From NCBI GenBank assembly GCA_022496805.1, contig CM040092.1, positions 22,090,113 to 22,154,112 of the forward strand: 64,000 nucleotides of DNA. The letters are read 5' to 3'. Positions 21,967-32,643 of this stretch are shown piece after piece. Each line of letters begins with the position of its first letter. Position 1 is the first letter of the stretch. This DNA is from Pohlia nutans. Lineage: Eukaryota > Streptophyta > Bryopsida > Bryales > Mniaceae. Under the pieces are notes generated by a model. That model made no database searches, had not been told where the DNA came from, and worked only from the letters and a program-made list of their open reading frames with translations. Position numbers and translations under genes: made by a program.

Positions 21967-24084
21967 CACTACTAGAAAATTCAGTGTCCAAATCAACAGA
22001 GAAGAGTTGATAGTTTTTGTTGATTCGGTCGCGTTGTTGTGGTCATCCATCAACAGAAATCTGTTGATTTTTTCTGTTGATTTGGTCGAATAAAAAATGA
22101 AAATAAAAATAAATAAAAATAAAAAAACATTTTTTCCACTGCCCGGATTTTTTGGGCGAAAATTTCTTTTTTTTGACTGCCCGAAACTTCCGGACAGCGA
22201 AGCTATATACACACGGTTGCCACTCGGGTTTGAACTCGAGACCTCATACATATGACTCTATTCACTAACCAATTCACCACCACTAGAACTTGATGAACAA
22301 TGCATGATTATTTTTTTACATATATACTTACTATTCCGTGTTTTCAAACTCAGCATACTTTGGCGGCCGTTTTGACATAGTAGAATAACTTTTTCTTTAA
22401 ATCTTTGGACTAAGAAAAGCTGGTAAATCAAGTTAAGTTTCATGTCCAAAAATCCGTTTGTGATTTTAAGCCTCCATTCAAAAGTTATAGACAAAATTCA
22501 GAGAGGGTGTTTGAAAATATCAAAGAAAATATTCCTTGCTACCCCACTCTGAATTTTGTCTATAACTTTTGAATGGAGGCTCAAAATCACAAACGGATTT
22601 TTGGAGATGTAACTTAACTTGATTTACCAGCTTTTCTTAGTCCAAAGATTTAAAAAAAAATTTATTCTACTATGACAAAATGGCCGCCAAAGTCTGCTGA
22701 GTTTTTTTTTTTTACCCCTAAAGGATCGTAAGGCCCCCATGCGGCTTTTAGAACTAGAAAGTGAGAAAATTCCAGTTCTTGGGCTTTGAATTGTAGGATG
22801 AGCAACAAAGAGATCCTGGTTCTTTTTGAGAGCCAAATTTGAAGGTACTTCTTGATCGGAAATTCATCAAGTGAGCGATTTTTGGTGATTTTTTTGAGTT
22901 GCACGGTGGGTATCTAAGCGTCACTTCAAACCCTCATATCTTTCTCTTTACACCTCCAAATTCCTTGAATTTTTTTTCACATGTTTTAAATGATGATTTC
23001 TACTCACAATAAACTTTCAGAATTTTTGGAGCACTTTTGAACAATCCGATTTCAGCATGTGTACAAAATACCCCAAACAAGTTCCATCAATCTTTTCAAC
23101 GGTGACATTTTTCAAAAATTGTGCGATTACGTTGATCTTTTTTTCATAAAAAAACTACGTAAATCTTCTTTAGTTTCAACGGTGCCGATCGTCAGAATTA
23201 CCCCACACTAATAAGGCATTGAGCTTGCTACAAGAGCTAGTCAAGAAAATGAGAGCTAAGTTCAACACCCCCCGGTCCTTTAGAGGTTAAATTGTGAATG
23301 ATTAAGTTAAAAAAACTTTCAAAGTACATAGAACTTCAACCATGGAGTTTTAAATGTTGCCCAAATGAGGGTGTTTTAAATGTTTTAAGTGTTTTGAGAG
23401 TCATAATTTTGTGCTTTGATGTTTTTCAACTTTGGGGATTATGTTCACAATCTTGTTTAGAGTTTGTATAAAGAATTTAAAACCAATTGGATCTATTTGT
23501 CATGGGTGCCCGAAATTACCCAAATTTCAAAAAAAATCACCTTTTGAAAAATAACTTTTTAATTGCAACATGAATTGATCAAAAAAATTCTAGGCATTAA
23601 CTTAATAGTGAAACACAAGTTTATTAAAATAATTCACGTCTTCTACAATAATTGTATTTATCAAATATTGTATCAAAAAGGACTTACTCAAAAGTAGAAA
23701 ATGGTTTGAAATTATGACTCATGGTTTCGAGAGTTAATTAATTATTTGGCGTCAATATACCAACCTTGCCCTACTGCTATAGTATAATAACATTCCAAAA
23801 TCTTATAAACATACGAAGTCGAGTCCATAAATTGCAAAAGATTCCAAATATTCCTAAAATATTCCAATGGATTCCAAAAGATTCCAAAAAGATTCCAAAA
23901 AGATTCTAGATTTACTAAAATTCTGTTGATTTGGTCATCGCACTATTCAAATCAACAGAAAGTAGGTAGCAAACTGTTGATTTTTACAAAAAGTTTAAAA
24001 ATCAGTGAAGTCGGTCATTGGAGTGCCTGAAACAACATAAATCAGTTGATTTTCTGTTGATTTGGTCACGATTTTCTAGTAGTG
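21967..24084. mobile_element. Non-autonomous CACTA (En/Spm-like) element with 3-bp target duplication
   Basis: The left end is CACTACTAGAAAATTC and the right end GATTTTCTAGTAGTG, the typical CACTA terminus of plant En/Spm-type elements. The trinucleotide CTT occurs directly on both sides (21964-21966 and 24085-24087), as expected for this class. Subterminal repeats of AATCAACAG / CTGTTGATTT cluster within about 150 bp of each end. An internal inverted repeat lies at 22368-22500 against 22548-22690. No transposase is encoded, so it would depend on another copy. Confidence 0.9.
22203..22272 (-). other. tRNA-like fragment inside the CACTA element
   Basis: On the minus strand the stretch reads GGTGGTGAATTGGTTAGTGA followed about 30 bases later by GAGTTCAAACCCGAG. 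These resemble internal promoter boxes A and B of a tRNA gene. The acceptor stem does not pair convincingly, so it is not called as a functional tRNA. It may be the head of a SINE carried by the element. Confidence 0.4.
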
Positions 24085-24087
24085 CTT

Positions 24088-25232
24088 CCTGACTGAAGCA
24101 AGAGCACGTACCATCTTCATTTCTCAACTACAAACCCCATTCAAAACTTTCCTAAAATTTATTCCATGTACATTGGTGAAGTACGAGCAATCATATCTTG
24201 AAATGACAAATTTGACAAATGCAGATTTTGGAATCACATGATCGATCTAAAATCTAAATCCATAAAATCGTGAAAGAGTAGAACACATGGAAGTCTTCCT
24301 GTGAATCTCCTACGTTCTTAAGAAAAAAGAAACAAGCACAATAGGATCACTACAACTCTACTATGGTTTTAGAAACCAAATGAACACTGTACCACATATC
24401 TACAGCCCGCAATTAGGCTCATCCTTGAAGAACTGCGACAAAGAAGATAAGCTCCACAGACAACAACTTGAAGGTCAAGTGGTTGTCATATCTACAACCT
24501 GCAATTAGGTCCATCCTTGAAGAACTGAGAGAAAGAAGATAAGTTCCAGAAAGCAACCTGAAGGTCAAGTGGTCGTCATGCACTTCAGTTATCGTCAATA
24601 AGCCACACTCCTCTTGACAGAAGCAAGAACAACAGCTTCACTTATCTACAAATACCTTTGATTTAAATTGCTCAATTACTACACCACCACAATGTAGCAT
24701 GGAAACTCCTTCAACAAATCCTACATCTAATATCTAATAGAGAAGCGTGTCGGGGATTAAAAGCTAAAAAACAGCCAGACAGTGCGTATGAAAACTGGAA
24801 AACCATAAGAATGGGAAGATCCACAAAAAAAAGTTCTGATAAGGTTCTATGGACACGCATGCATGTGGCACAATGCCTCTACTTCGAGCCGTTTCGCATG
24901 GAAATTAACCTAGAACATCTCAGTTTCAAGAATTCCCCAATCTGTAAGAACATAACTACGATGGTCGTCACACATCAGGCAAATATCACAAAATGCAGAA
25001 TGAAATTCTCTTCACTTAACACTAAACAAACCATGTACTGGAAGGAACTAGAGAAACATACAACGAAACAACTCTCACAGTCATGTCTTTTATCTCCTTC
25101 AAAAACAACCACCCAAACAACACATAAATCCATGGAATTCTACTGAACTATTGAGAAACAAGACATGCTGCAAACATAATGAAGCATAATTAAACAAAGC
25201 AAAAGATACAAAAGAGAAGGATGAAAACTCAC
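24088..25232. other. Intergenic, short tandem-like duplication, no gene seen
   Basis: Two imperfect copies of a stretch containing 'tccttgaagaactg' and 'cctgaaggtcaagtgg'-like phrases lie at about 24400-24480 and 24490-24575. The open frame at 24811-25146 is not recognised. From 25150 the sequence is the 3' flank shared with copy A. Confidence 0.5.
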
Positions 25233-26126
25233 TTAATATTGTGCACAAAGAAATTCCGAGAAATCTTGTAACTCCTAGGGAGAAAATACAAATTCACCAT
25301 CAGGTAAATTAATCGGCACTGTGTCAAACACCTTGACAGCTGGGATCTCTAGAGCATCTCCCTCATAGTCCACGCCAGCTTCCAATTCCAGAGATTGGAT
25401 CATCCGAGGACGAGGAGAGTATTGAACAGTTGCACCACGTGGACGTCCATCATCGACGCATTCCCAACGTTGCAAGAGAATCTTTCTTGATGACTTGTCA
25501 ATGTGGATAATGATGACCAGCCGTGCTTGACCACCCCTCTTCGTTGGCCAGTATTGAGCATCATTCTTTAACATCTGAAGAGATTCAGATACATCCACCT
25601 CCACTACAAAGCTAGAAAAGTCCTAATTTTGCCTTTCTACCAGCATATATGCATTGTCTGCCTCTTTGCATCTTGCATTTGGCTCCCCAAACCGACCACT
25701 TCCAAGAGCATAAATTTTCTTCTTAACGCCAAGGTCTACGAACTTCTCGCGAAAAACATCATGGAATTGTACAACAACTGCACCATGGAGAAGGCTTGGC
25801 ATAATTTTCACAATCATTACCTCTTCTGTCCCATCATACAAGACAACCATTCTTGGCACTGAAGTCCATCCCTCACGAAGTGCATCAATTTTGTTGAATC
25901 GCTCGAGAGTCACATTCGTGAAGGCTATGTATTGATGGTGGACGCTGGATCCAGCAACAAAATCGTTGTAGCAACTCGTAACAGACTTCTTAAAAGAAGT
26001 CATATCTTGGAATTGAGTTGGAGACAACATCGAGTATGTTGACAGCAAATCGTCATCTCCTTCACCACCTCCCATATGGTGAGAGTACGAACTGCCACAA
26101 TCTACACCATGTATTGCAATGAATCC
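25233..26126 (-). pseudogene. PD-(D/E)XK-nuclease-like gene, copy B, two internal stops
   Basis: This minus-strand exon begins after the acceptor GATGTTCAG at 26127 and, by alignment with copy A, should end at the TAA at 25233-25235. The frame reads MGGGEGDDDLLSTYSML, then VPRMVVLYDGTEEVMIVK, then the nuclease-like part with VEVDVSESLQMLKND. Stops interrupt it at 25623-25625 (around VERQN, with a small indel relative to copy A) and at 25275-25277, where copy A has CAG and this copy TAG. Its upstream leader (26127-26820) is presumably the original one, since copy C shares it while copy A has the ATG18 leader instead. The fold assignment is inference from motif spacing. Confidence 0.65.
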
Positions 26127-26822
26127 CTGAACATCCAAAAAAATTATCAAATACCAAGGTAAAAAACAAAGCAAAAGATAGTGAACCCTCAATCAGTTGA
26201 ATGAGAGAACACGGAAACAAACAGCATAGCACAAAACGAGTAGAGCAATCAAATTGAGTAACCCTAACTGAGAACATAGAGAGTGCTACCACGGAACTAA
26301 GATCAAACCAAGCACAAACCAAGATCAATGATAGTAAGAAAACCTTAGAATCTAATGACAGCTAGAGAACTGCCACCCTAAACCAATGAGAACGAGAGCA
26401 AGTGTACAAACCTCTCTTGCGTCTCGAAGACTCCTGATCTTGAGCCCACTCTTAAGCGTCACCCACAAAACCTCCACAAACCTCCACACAGAAAAACGAT
26501 CGCAAGAGATAGGCTTCCAATGAGCAGAACGTGAAACCTTTCGAGGGTGGATCTTTACTCAATAAAACGCCCCGGAGGCAGCCACACGCTCGAAGGTTGG
26601 GAGCGAAGAGGGGACAACGCCAGAAGTCCGAAATGAAAGCAAGGCCAAAGAACTCACCGAAAAGGGAGGGAGAAACAAAGCACAGATGCAACCCGAAGGC
26701 AAGCTTGCAAAACAAGAGAAGCCAGAGACCCGAAGGCAGGGGCGGCACGAAAGAGGGTACAGATACGCCGTCGGCACTAAGTCAGTCCCTTTCAAACATG
26801 GTTGAGAACCGGGTGTGCGGGT
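26127..26822 (-). repeat. Leader and promoter region of copy B, repeated at 16580-17287
   Basis: About 700 bp nearly identical to the corresponding part of copy C. The homology ends at 'gagaaccgggtgtgcgggt' in both, after which this copy meets the inverted repeat of the 16-kb element 15 bases later. Long open frames here on both strands are non-coding shadows conserved only because the copies are recent. Confidence 0.75.
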
Positions 26823-26837
26823 GGACGAAGCTATCGC

Positions 26838-26885
26838 GTGAGCCTTGAGCGGTGAGCGGTGAGCGGTAAAATCAGGACTTTTGAG
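26838..26885 (+). repeat. Left terminal inverted repeat of the 16-kb element
   Basis: Three tandem units of about 9 bp (GAGCGGTGAGCGGTGAGCGG core) followed by TAAAATCAGGACTTTTGAGC. It matches the reverse complement of 42776-42839. Confidence 0.7.
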
Positions 26886-27249
26886 CACAAAAAAGTAGAT
26901 CGAGCTTGGTCAAACTTTCTTAAATTAGTAAATATTCGAATATTCTTCTAATTATAGTAAAATTTTGTGACCTATTTCCGTGGAATTTAGTTGACCTATA
27001 AACGTGAAAATATGGTTGGATGATATTTTATGAGTAATAAATATATGCAAATGCCAGTACATTTCCAGTATATTGTGAAAATCAGAGCGGAAAACATTTA
27101 TAGTCAGCCCTCAACAGTGTTGTGGATTAAAGTCATTCCTTAATAAATAGAAAATCAGTGCAGAAAATTGTAGTGGCCTTTTTAGTCTTACTACTGCATT
27201 AATAAATCAAGAGGCACTTACAGAAAATCTGAAATCATAACTTGGTATC

Positions 27250-30200
27250 CTAGGAGATAAGGTGGGTCAACAACCCACTCTCTAAAACACGCTTCACTTC
27301 ATTGAAGCTAAAACTAGCAGCGTGCATGAATGTATCGGTCTCAAAATGTAAACCACAAACGACAGTGAATAAGTAATACATGTGCTTACAATTGGCCCAC
27401 TGACCACGCTTTCCAAGTGCTTTGGTTGCCATTTCTTTGAAGTTGGGGCAGGTGCAAGCAGGTAGCTGAGAAATTGTCAAGTGGTATTGCTGGATTTTGG
27501 GAGGTGTGCCGGAATCAAGGGTAACAATGCATCCAAGGGCAAGTGCAGGAAGCATGCACAACTTGCGCACGCGTCCTTTGAAGGAAAGAGTTGAAGCACA
27601 ATTGTTCGAGTGCTTGGTAGACGGGGCCTTTTTGTTGCGCCTGATATTTTTCCCTGATCTGCGTGTAGGAAACTCATCTGGAAATGCGGGAGTCACGTAA
27701 GAAGATAAGTCCACCGGTAACTGGTGGTCCTGAAAGAGCCTTGCGGGCGACAACTCTTTGCTTTGAGGAAGTCGGAAGCCTGCGTTCTCCAATGACAAGA
27801 TCTCCTTGCGAGTTAAATTAGTGCCCAATTTCACAGGCCAAATCACCGGAACCTCTGGTCTAGACAATACCCACTTTCTTCGAGTTCCCTTCACGCACCT
27901 CTCAAAATCATCATTGCAGAAGAAGAATTGCATAGACTCCTTCCTATTCTTCTTGTAGTTGTCCATCATACCAGTGTAAGTTGGAGCAGCCGTGCTCTTC
28001 CCTTCTTGTACAATGCGAGCCACACATTTCTTCTTGGTGATTGCCTGTTGAGCAAAGCAGGCCTTGGCGGACGTCTTTGGAAGGCGTGCGATGTGCCATT
28101 TTGCGGGGTCGCTCGCAATCTCCTGAACCGATGTGACGTGGTGGCGGTCGACATGAGAAGTGGATGCGGGTACCTCCAACAATGTCTCTTCCCTCTCAGA
28201 ACGGCTAGGAGAGACCCCAAGTATCAAGGTCGATGGGATAGTGTGGTCGTTGTCAATTTGTGGTGATCTTGTTTGGACGCGAGGTCTAGATATGCTGATC
28301 TTGTCTGGCCTGTGAGATTTGTACTCCGAACCGAGAGGGATGTCCGCTTTTCGTTTTAAGGAGACAAACACCTCTTCACCTTCCAAGTGAGGCGTCCTGT
28401 TGCAAAATTCTTCTGCTCCTGGCATCTTCGAAAGCGCTTCCAGTAGAGACTTAGAGGTGCCTATTCGCACAGCTGACTTCTGAGCAGCCCGGAGCTTCAA
28501 TTCTTCCTTTGATGGACCAGTACCAGGTTGCTGTCCATTCAAATACTGATAGTAAGCAACGCATAGCATGAACGTTCGAACAAAATCGTCCACAGTTGCA
28601 ACGAAGAGGTCATACCCACGGTTGGTGGATTGTTGTTTCCACTTGTTATGGATCGTTTCAGCAAGGTTACAAGATGGCATCTCTGCAAGGACATCCGCAG
28701 AAAGATCCTAGCATGGACAAATCAACTTCAAATAAGGTAGAGTTACGTATAAGGAACAAAATAAGAAAGTACATACAGAAAAGATTTGGCAAGACATGAA
28801 GGAATGAGTAGTTAGAGGATTTACGAGCTGCATGAAGCCACCCCATTGGCGGTAGCGAAAGTGCCAAAAGGCTAGCCAAAGTTCAAGTCGAGGAAGGCCC
28901 TCTTCGAAGGCAGCACCTCAAGACAACCACCACGCCTGAATGGCAAGATACTTAGTTTCGGCTTCCGCCATGGACTTGGCATTCTTGTATTGTTTGCAGA
29001 GTTGTTGATGTTGGTCCTGGAGATCTTGTCGGATGTCAGCCTTCGTGTGCTTCTCCATGGATTGTGCCCAGTGGAAAAGGCAAGTCCTTTCCCTATTTGG
29101 CATAGGCTCAGTTGCATCTCCACTTCCATACACGATGCGGACAGCGTTCCAATTTGCTTGGGCGCTATCTGCCATGAATCCCTTGAAATTAGTGTTGGAG
29201 ACGCCGTGGCGCGCCATGACTGCATTAAGGTTTTTCCATAGGATGGATTGAGCTGCAACATCCTCGGACTGCATATCACATATGGCAATTGTCATCACCC
29301 GACAGTATGAGGAGTCATACACGTGGCACGCCATAGTCGTCCAGGATTTCACACGTTTGACATAATCAAACATCACCCAAGCATTCTCCAAGTCACCACC
29401 AACTTGCATGCGCTTCACCAAGTCGACACCACTGCCAAGCCCCACCTCCAACATTTTGAAGACGAAGACCTTGTCGTTGTCAGAACCTTGACCCGGAAAC
29501 AAATTCTCTTGAACGAAGCTCCAATTGCTGGAGCCGCGAAGTCTTGTAATGCTGTCCATGACACCGAATCTTCGCAAGTACCTAAAAGAGGTTACAAAAT
29601 TGCGAACATTTGGAGAAGTTAGATGCTTACACCTGTCAAACAGAGGGAGCAAGTCGGTGAGCTCCAACGGCTTTTGTTCTTCGCCATCCCGAGCCAGAAG
29701 GAGCGGACCAACTAGTTCCTTACTAGCTTCGAGTACAATAGACGAATTTGTTGCAGTTGGAGTTCGCTCCACTTGATCGCTAATGAGGCTTCCGATTTGT
29801 TCGATGGAATCACGGTAATCTCCAACCTTCACCGGGTGATCGTGAGATCCCAAATGAACACATGCTCTCGTCATATGATCCTTGGCAAATACATAGTAAA
29901 TCTTCGCATTGCAGAAAGCAATACAAGCGGGTCGTACCTTACAGATACTGCAAACCAATGTAGAGCCAAGGGGAGGATTTGTGCCAACAGGGAATGGCTT
30001 ATCACAAATTCCATCCCAGTCTGTCTCATTGATGGAAGTAGTGTGATGAACTCTAGAAAGAAAATCGCAATCTACATTGTCACAGCGAAGGTGCCCAAGA
30101 CAGGAAGAGGTACGAAATGTTAGGTAGAAATCATTCATGATATTGGACGTGATTGTACGAGACCAAGCATGTCCGTCGTATCGTTTATCCATGCCGCGAA

Positions 30201-30923
30201 GCTACTTAGCAGCAGTTTGCTTTCCATGAATCCTACAGGGGGAAACTCAAAAATAATGTCACCATTGTAATGAGGTGGCAGGAACTCGACCTGTTGGATC
30301 TGAATAGTGTTGTAATCAATTCTCGACAAGACATTTTTTGATCTCTTCCTAGCGGCAAGTTTCTTTAAGGATTCTACAACGCTAAGTATCTCAGAAGGTA
30401 GAGAATTAGCTGGCTGGTTAGAATTGGACGTGCTAGAACTGGAAGGCGTTCTCATATGAACGACTTGTGGAGAAGGCAAACTCCTGGCATTACTTTGCAA
30501 GTGTACTATAGAGATTCGATTTGCATCGTCGTCCGAATCGTCACTAAGCTCGTATATCGTTTCTAGTCCTGGCTCTACTTTAACTCGCGAGAAGAGAGGA
30601 GTTTGAATGCTAGCGGTTGACGATTGAGGGGGAGAAGGAACTTCCATGGAAGCCGCTAATAGGGAGTCGGAAAGACCGTATGTTCGATACTTTCCATGTT
30701 TGAGCAACCAAAACTTTCCATCCTCGTTCGAAAAGGGCAACTGACCAATGGCGTGCAAGACGTTCCCAGAATCTAAATCTAAAATCTCTTCCTCAACGTG
30801 TATGGAATCTTCACGAAATTGGAATCTGAGACTGAGTGTCAGTGCATTGACCAAGGCATATCCATCTTCTCCTACAAGAAAGGTAACAGGCACGGGCATC
30901 AAATCAGCCTGAATGAAAGCCAT
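27250..30923 (-). pseudogene. MULE-type transposase with SWIM zinc finger, one stop and one frameshift
   Basis: A minus-strand gene starting at the ATG at 30923 and ending at 27250, with one GT-AG intron at 28708-28824. The first 260 codons are acidic and low in motifs. At about 30200 the frame slips by one base to continue as LRGMDKRYDGHAWSRT. The core has FKGFMADSAQANWNAVR and TCLFHWAQSM, resembling the second catalytic Asp region and the C-x2-H motif of MULE transposases. The C-terminus has CTCPNFKE and then NCKHMYYLF, the CxC...CxH pattern of a SWIM zinc finger. A TGA at 28918-28920 interrupts the frame before GAAFEEGLPRLE; a CGA there would restore it. The splice sites are clean and the rest is open, so inactivation is recent. 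It could still act in trans if readthrough or another copy exists. The superfamily is inferred from motif order. Confidence 0.75.
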
Positions 30924-31481
30924 GTTACGAAGAGCGAGAAGACGAAATGAGACTCATAGATCAGAAGATCAGCATTGGATCTGAAAGAGTGAGTAATGAG
31001 GTTCAGTCATGTTTAAGTAGAATGAACAAGCGATGATCATTATTGAAGCGGGAGGTGCCAAACATACTGAAAATAAGTTTCAGGCGGCGGTATAGCAAGA
31101 TTGGCATAAGTTTTAAGTACAAATGTCAATCCGCATAGTAAGCAATTGGTATTCAAGTTTCAAAAGCTAGTGGCCACCGATTGCCATCAATTTTGGGGGG
31201 ATCGATTTAAATCGTGGTCAGATTGGACCAATTATTGTGCATTCTTAATACCTTTAAATTGCCTACTTGTTCTGACAAACTCCCCGCTTAAGTAGTGCCT
31301 ATTATATCTAGAAATGATCTGTAAAGCACTCCAAAATTGGGGAGGTTAATATTAGATTCAGCCTCCAAGAACTCGATATGGAGTACTACATATGCCTTTA
31401 TAAAGGGAGTTGTGAATCTCTTTGATTTCACTTGTTCCTTGAGTAGAGAGAGAAAGGAGAAGCGTATGGAATGTCGGTTCA
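30924..31481. promoter_or_regulatory. Divergent promoter region of the 16-kb element
   Basis: This AT-rich interval separates the leftward transposase from the first rightward frame. No exact TATA position can be assigned. It probably serves genes on both strands. Confidence 0.4.
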
Positions 31482-31797
31482 ATGCAGAAAGAGTCTTCGA
31501 TTGATGTGGTGACTCCAAAGACAACTAGAAAGAGAAGAAGACGGGGGCTGCAGTTCTCTTCAAGACGGGTACTACTTAGGGCTAGAATGAAAAGGAAGCA
31601 AGCTCGATCCGAAGGCGTTGATTTAGAAGGGACAGTTAGGACATTGAACTTTTTGGCCGCTCTCGAAACGGTGCTTGAGAATAACGCGGTAGACGGGCAA
31701 TTTCTTGACATACATCAGCTTCAAGGACCCTCTGTCGTCCCTGAGAGAGCAATGGCGGTCGTCGACGGACCAACGGAGTCACTCAAAATCATAATTG
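31482..31797 (+). CDS. Basic small ORF at the divergent centre of the element, possible first exon
   Basis: Reads MQKESSIDVVTPKTTRKRRR, a run of basic residues, then RTLNFLAALETVLENNAVDG and PERAMAVVDGPTESLKIII, up to a GTAAGA at 31798 that looks like a splice donor. Unspliced, the frame continues to 31904. The Arg/Lys-rich start could be a nuclear-localisation signal. I do not recognise the family and cannot find its next exon. It may be an N-terminal exon of the methyltransferase gene or a separate accessory protein. Confidence 0.45.
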
Positions 31798-31999
31798 TAA
31801 GAAAATCAGTACCAATTCAATTTTCTGCCGTCATACTCCTAAATCGCTACTCCATGATGCAAGTAAATTTTTCATTATGCATGAAATCAACTACACCTAC
31901 CTAGTAAAAAATTAGAATACGTGCTAGCCTCCTCCCGCTCCCAACCCTCCGCCCCGATCCTACGCCCGAGCCTCCGCCCGAGCCTCATGATCTCTCTTA

Positions 32000-32230
32000 T
32001 TGCTTGCACTTCCCTCAGCTACTTGCACCTCCATCAGTGCTTATTGCTTGCATTTCCACAGCTCATGCACGCCTTGCTCATTCCCTTGCTTGCCCTGAAC
32101 TCTTGCACGCCCTGCTCATTGACTTGCACGTCCTGTTCTTGCACGCCCTCAGCTCTTGCATTCCCTTGCACTGCTCTTCCTCATTCTGCCTCATTCACTG
32201 CTCATCGCTTGGCTCTGTTTTGAGTTTGGT
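32000..32230 (+). repeat. Degenerate 'cttgcacgccctgctcattg' low-complexity tract
   Basis: About ten imperfect units built on 'cttgca', 'gccct' and 'gctcat' make a C/T-rich tract just upstream of the telo-box. The open frames through it encode only simple repeats. Confidence 0.6.
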
Positions 32231-32300
32231 GCTTGTGCATTCTCGATTTAGGGTTTGTTGCTTGTGCATCCTCACCTTGAGTAACACTCCGCGCAGTCGC

Positions 32301-32315
32301 TTAGGGTTTAGGGTT
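32301..32315 (+). promoter_or_regulatory. Tandem telo-box upstream of the methyltransferase gene
   Basis: The sequence TTAGGGTTTAGGGTT lies about 45 bp before the proposed ATG at 32359, a position common for leaders of expressed plant genes. Confidence 0.5.
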
Positions 32316-32643
32316 CCTCTCCTCCACGAAATTGGAGTTGCTGTAGCTTCAGAGTACGATGCGCACGAGAAGCACAATGGAGGTACGAGGTGGACGTAGA
32401 CAGAAGATTTGATCTTGCGTAGAAGTAAATTAGAATGCGTTATAAATTACTTTTATGATGTTTTCTTCACTTATGCAAAATTTTGTGTAGAGGAACGCGG
32501 AGGAGGTGGATGACATCACCGGCACACAGGCCGAAGCATCAGACGAGGAAGGAAACGAGCTCGGGATGGAGGACGATGTTTAGGATACTCCTATTGAATC
32601 CCAGCAGCCAGCACCAAGGACATGAGGAGACCAAATCCACAAG

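Noticed and set aside
22203..22272. Functional tRNA gene
   Set aside because: Box-like motifs are present but the acceptor and anticodon stems do not pair.
27497..29776. Several plus-strand frames under the transposase
   Set aside because: Antisense shadows of a GC-richer coding region.
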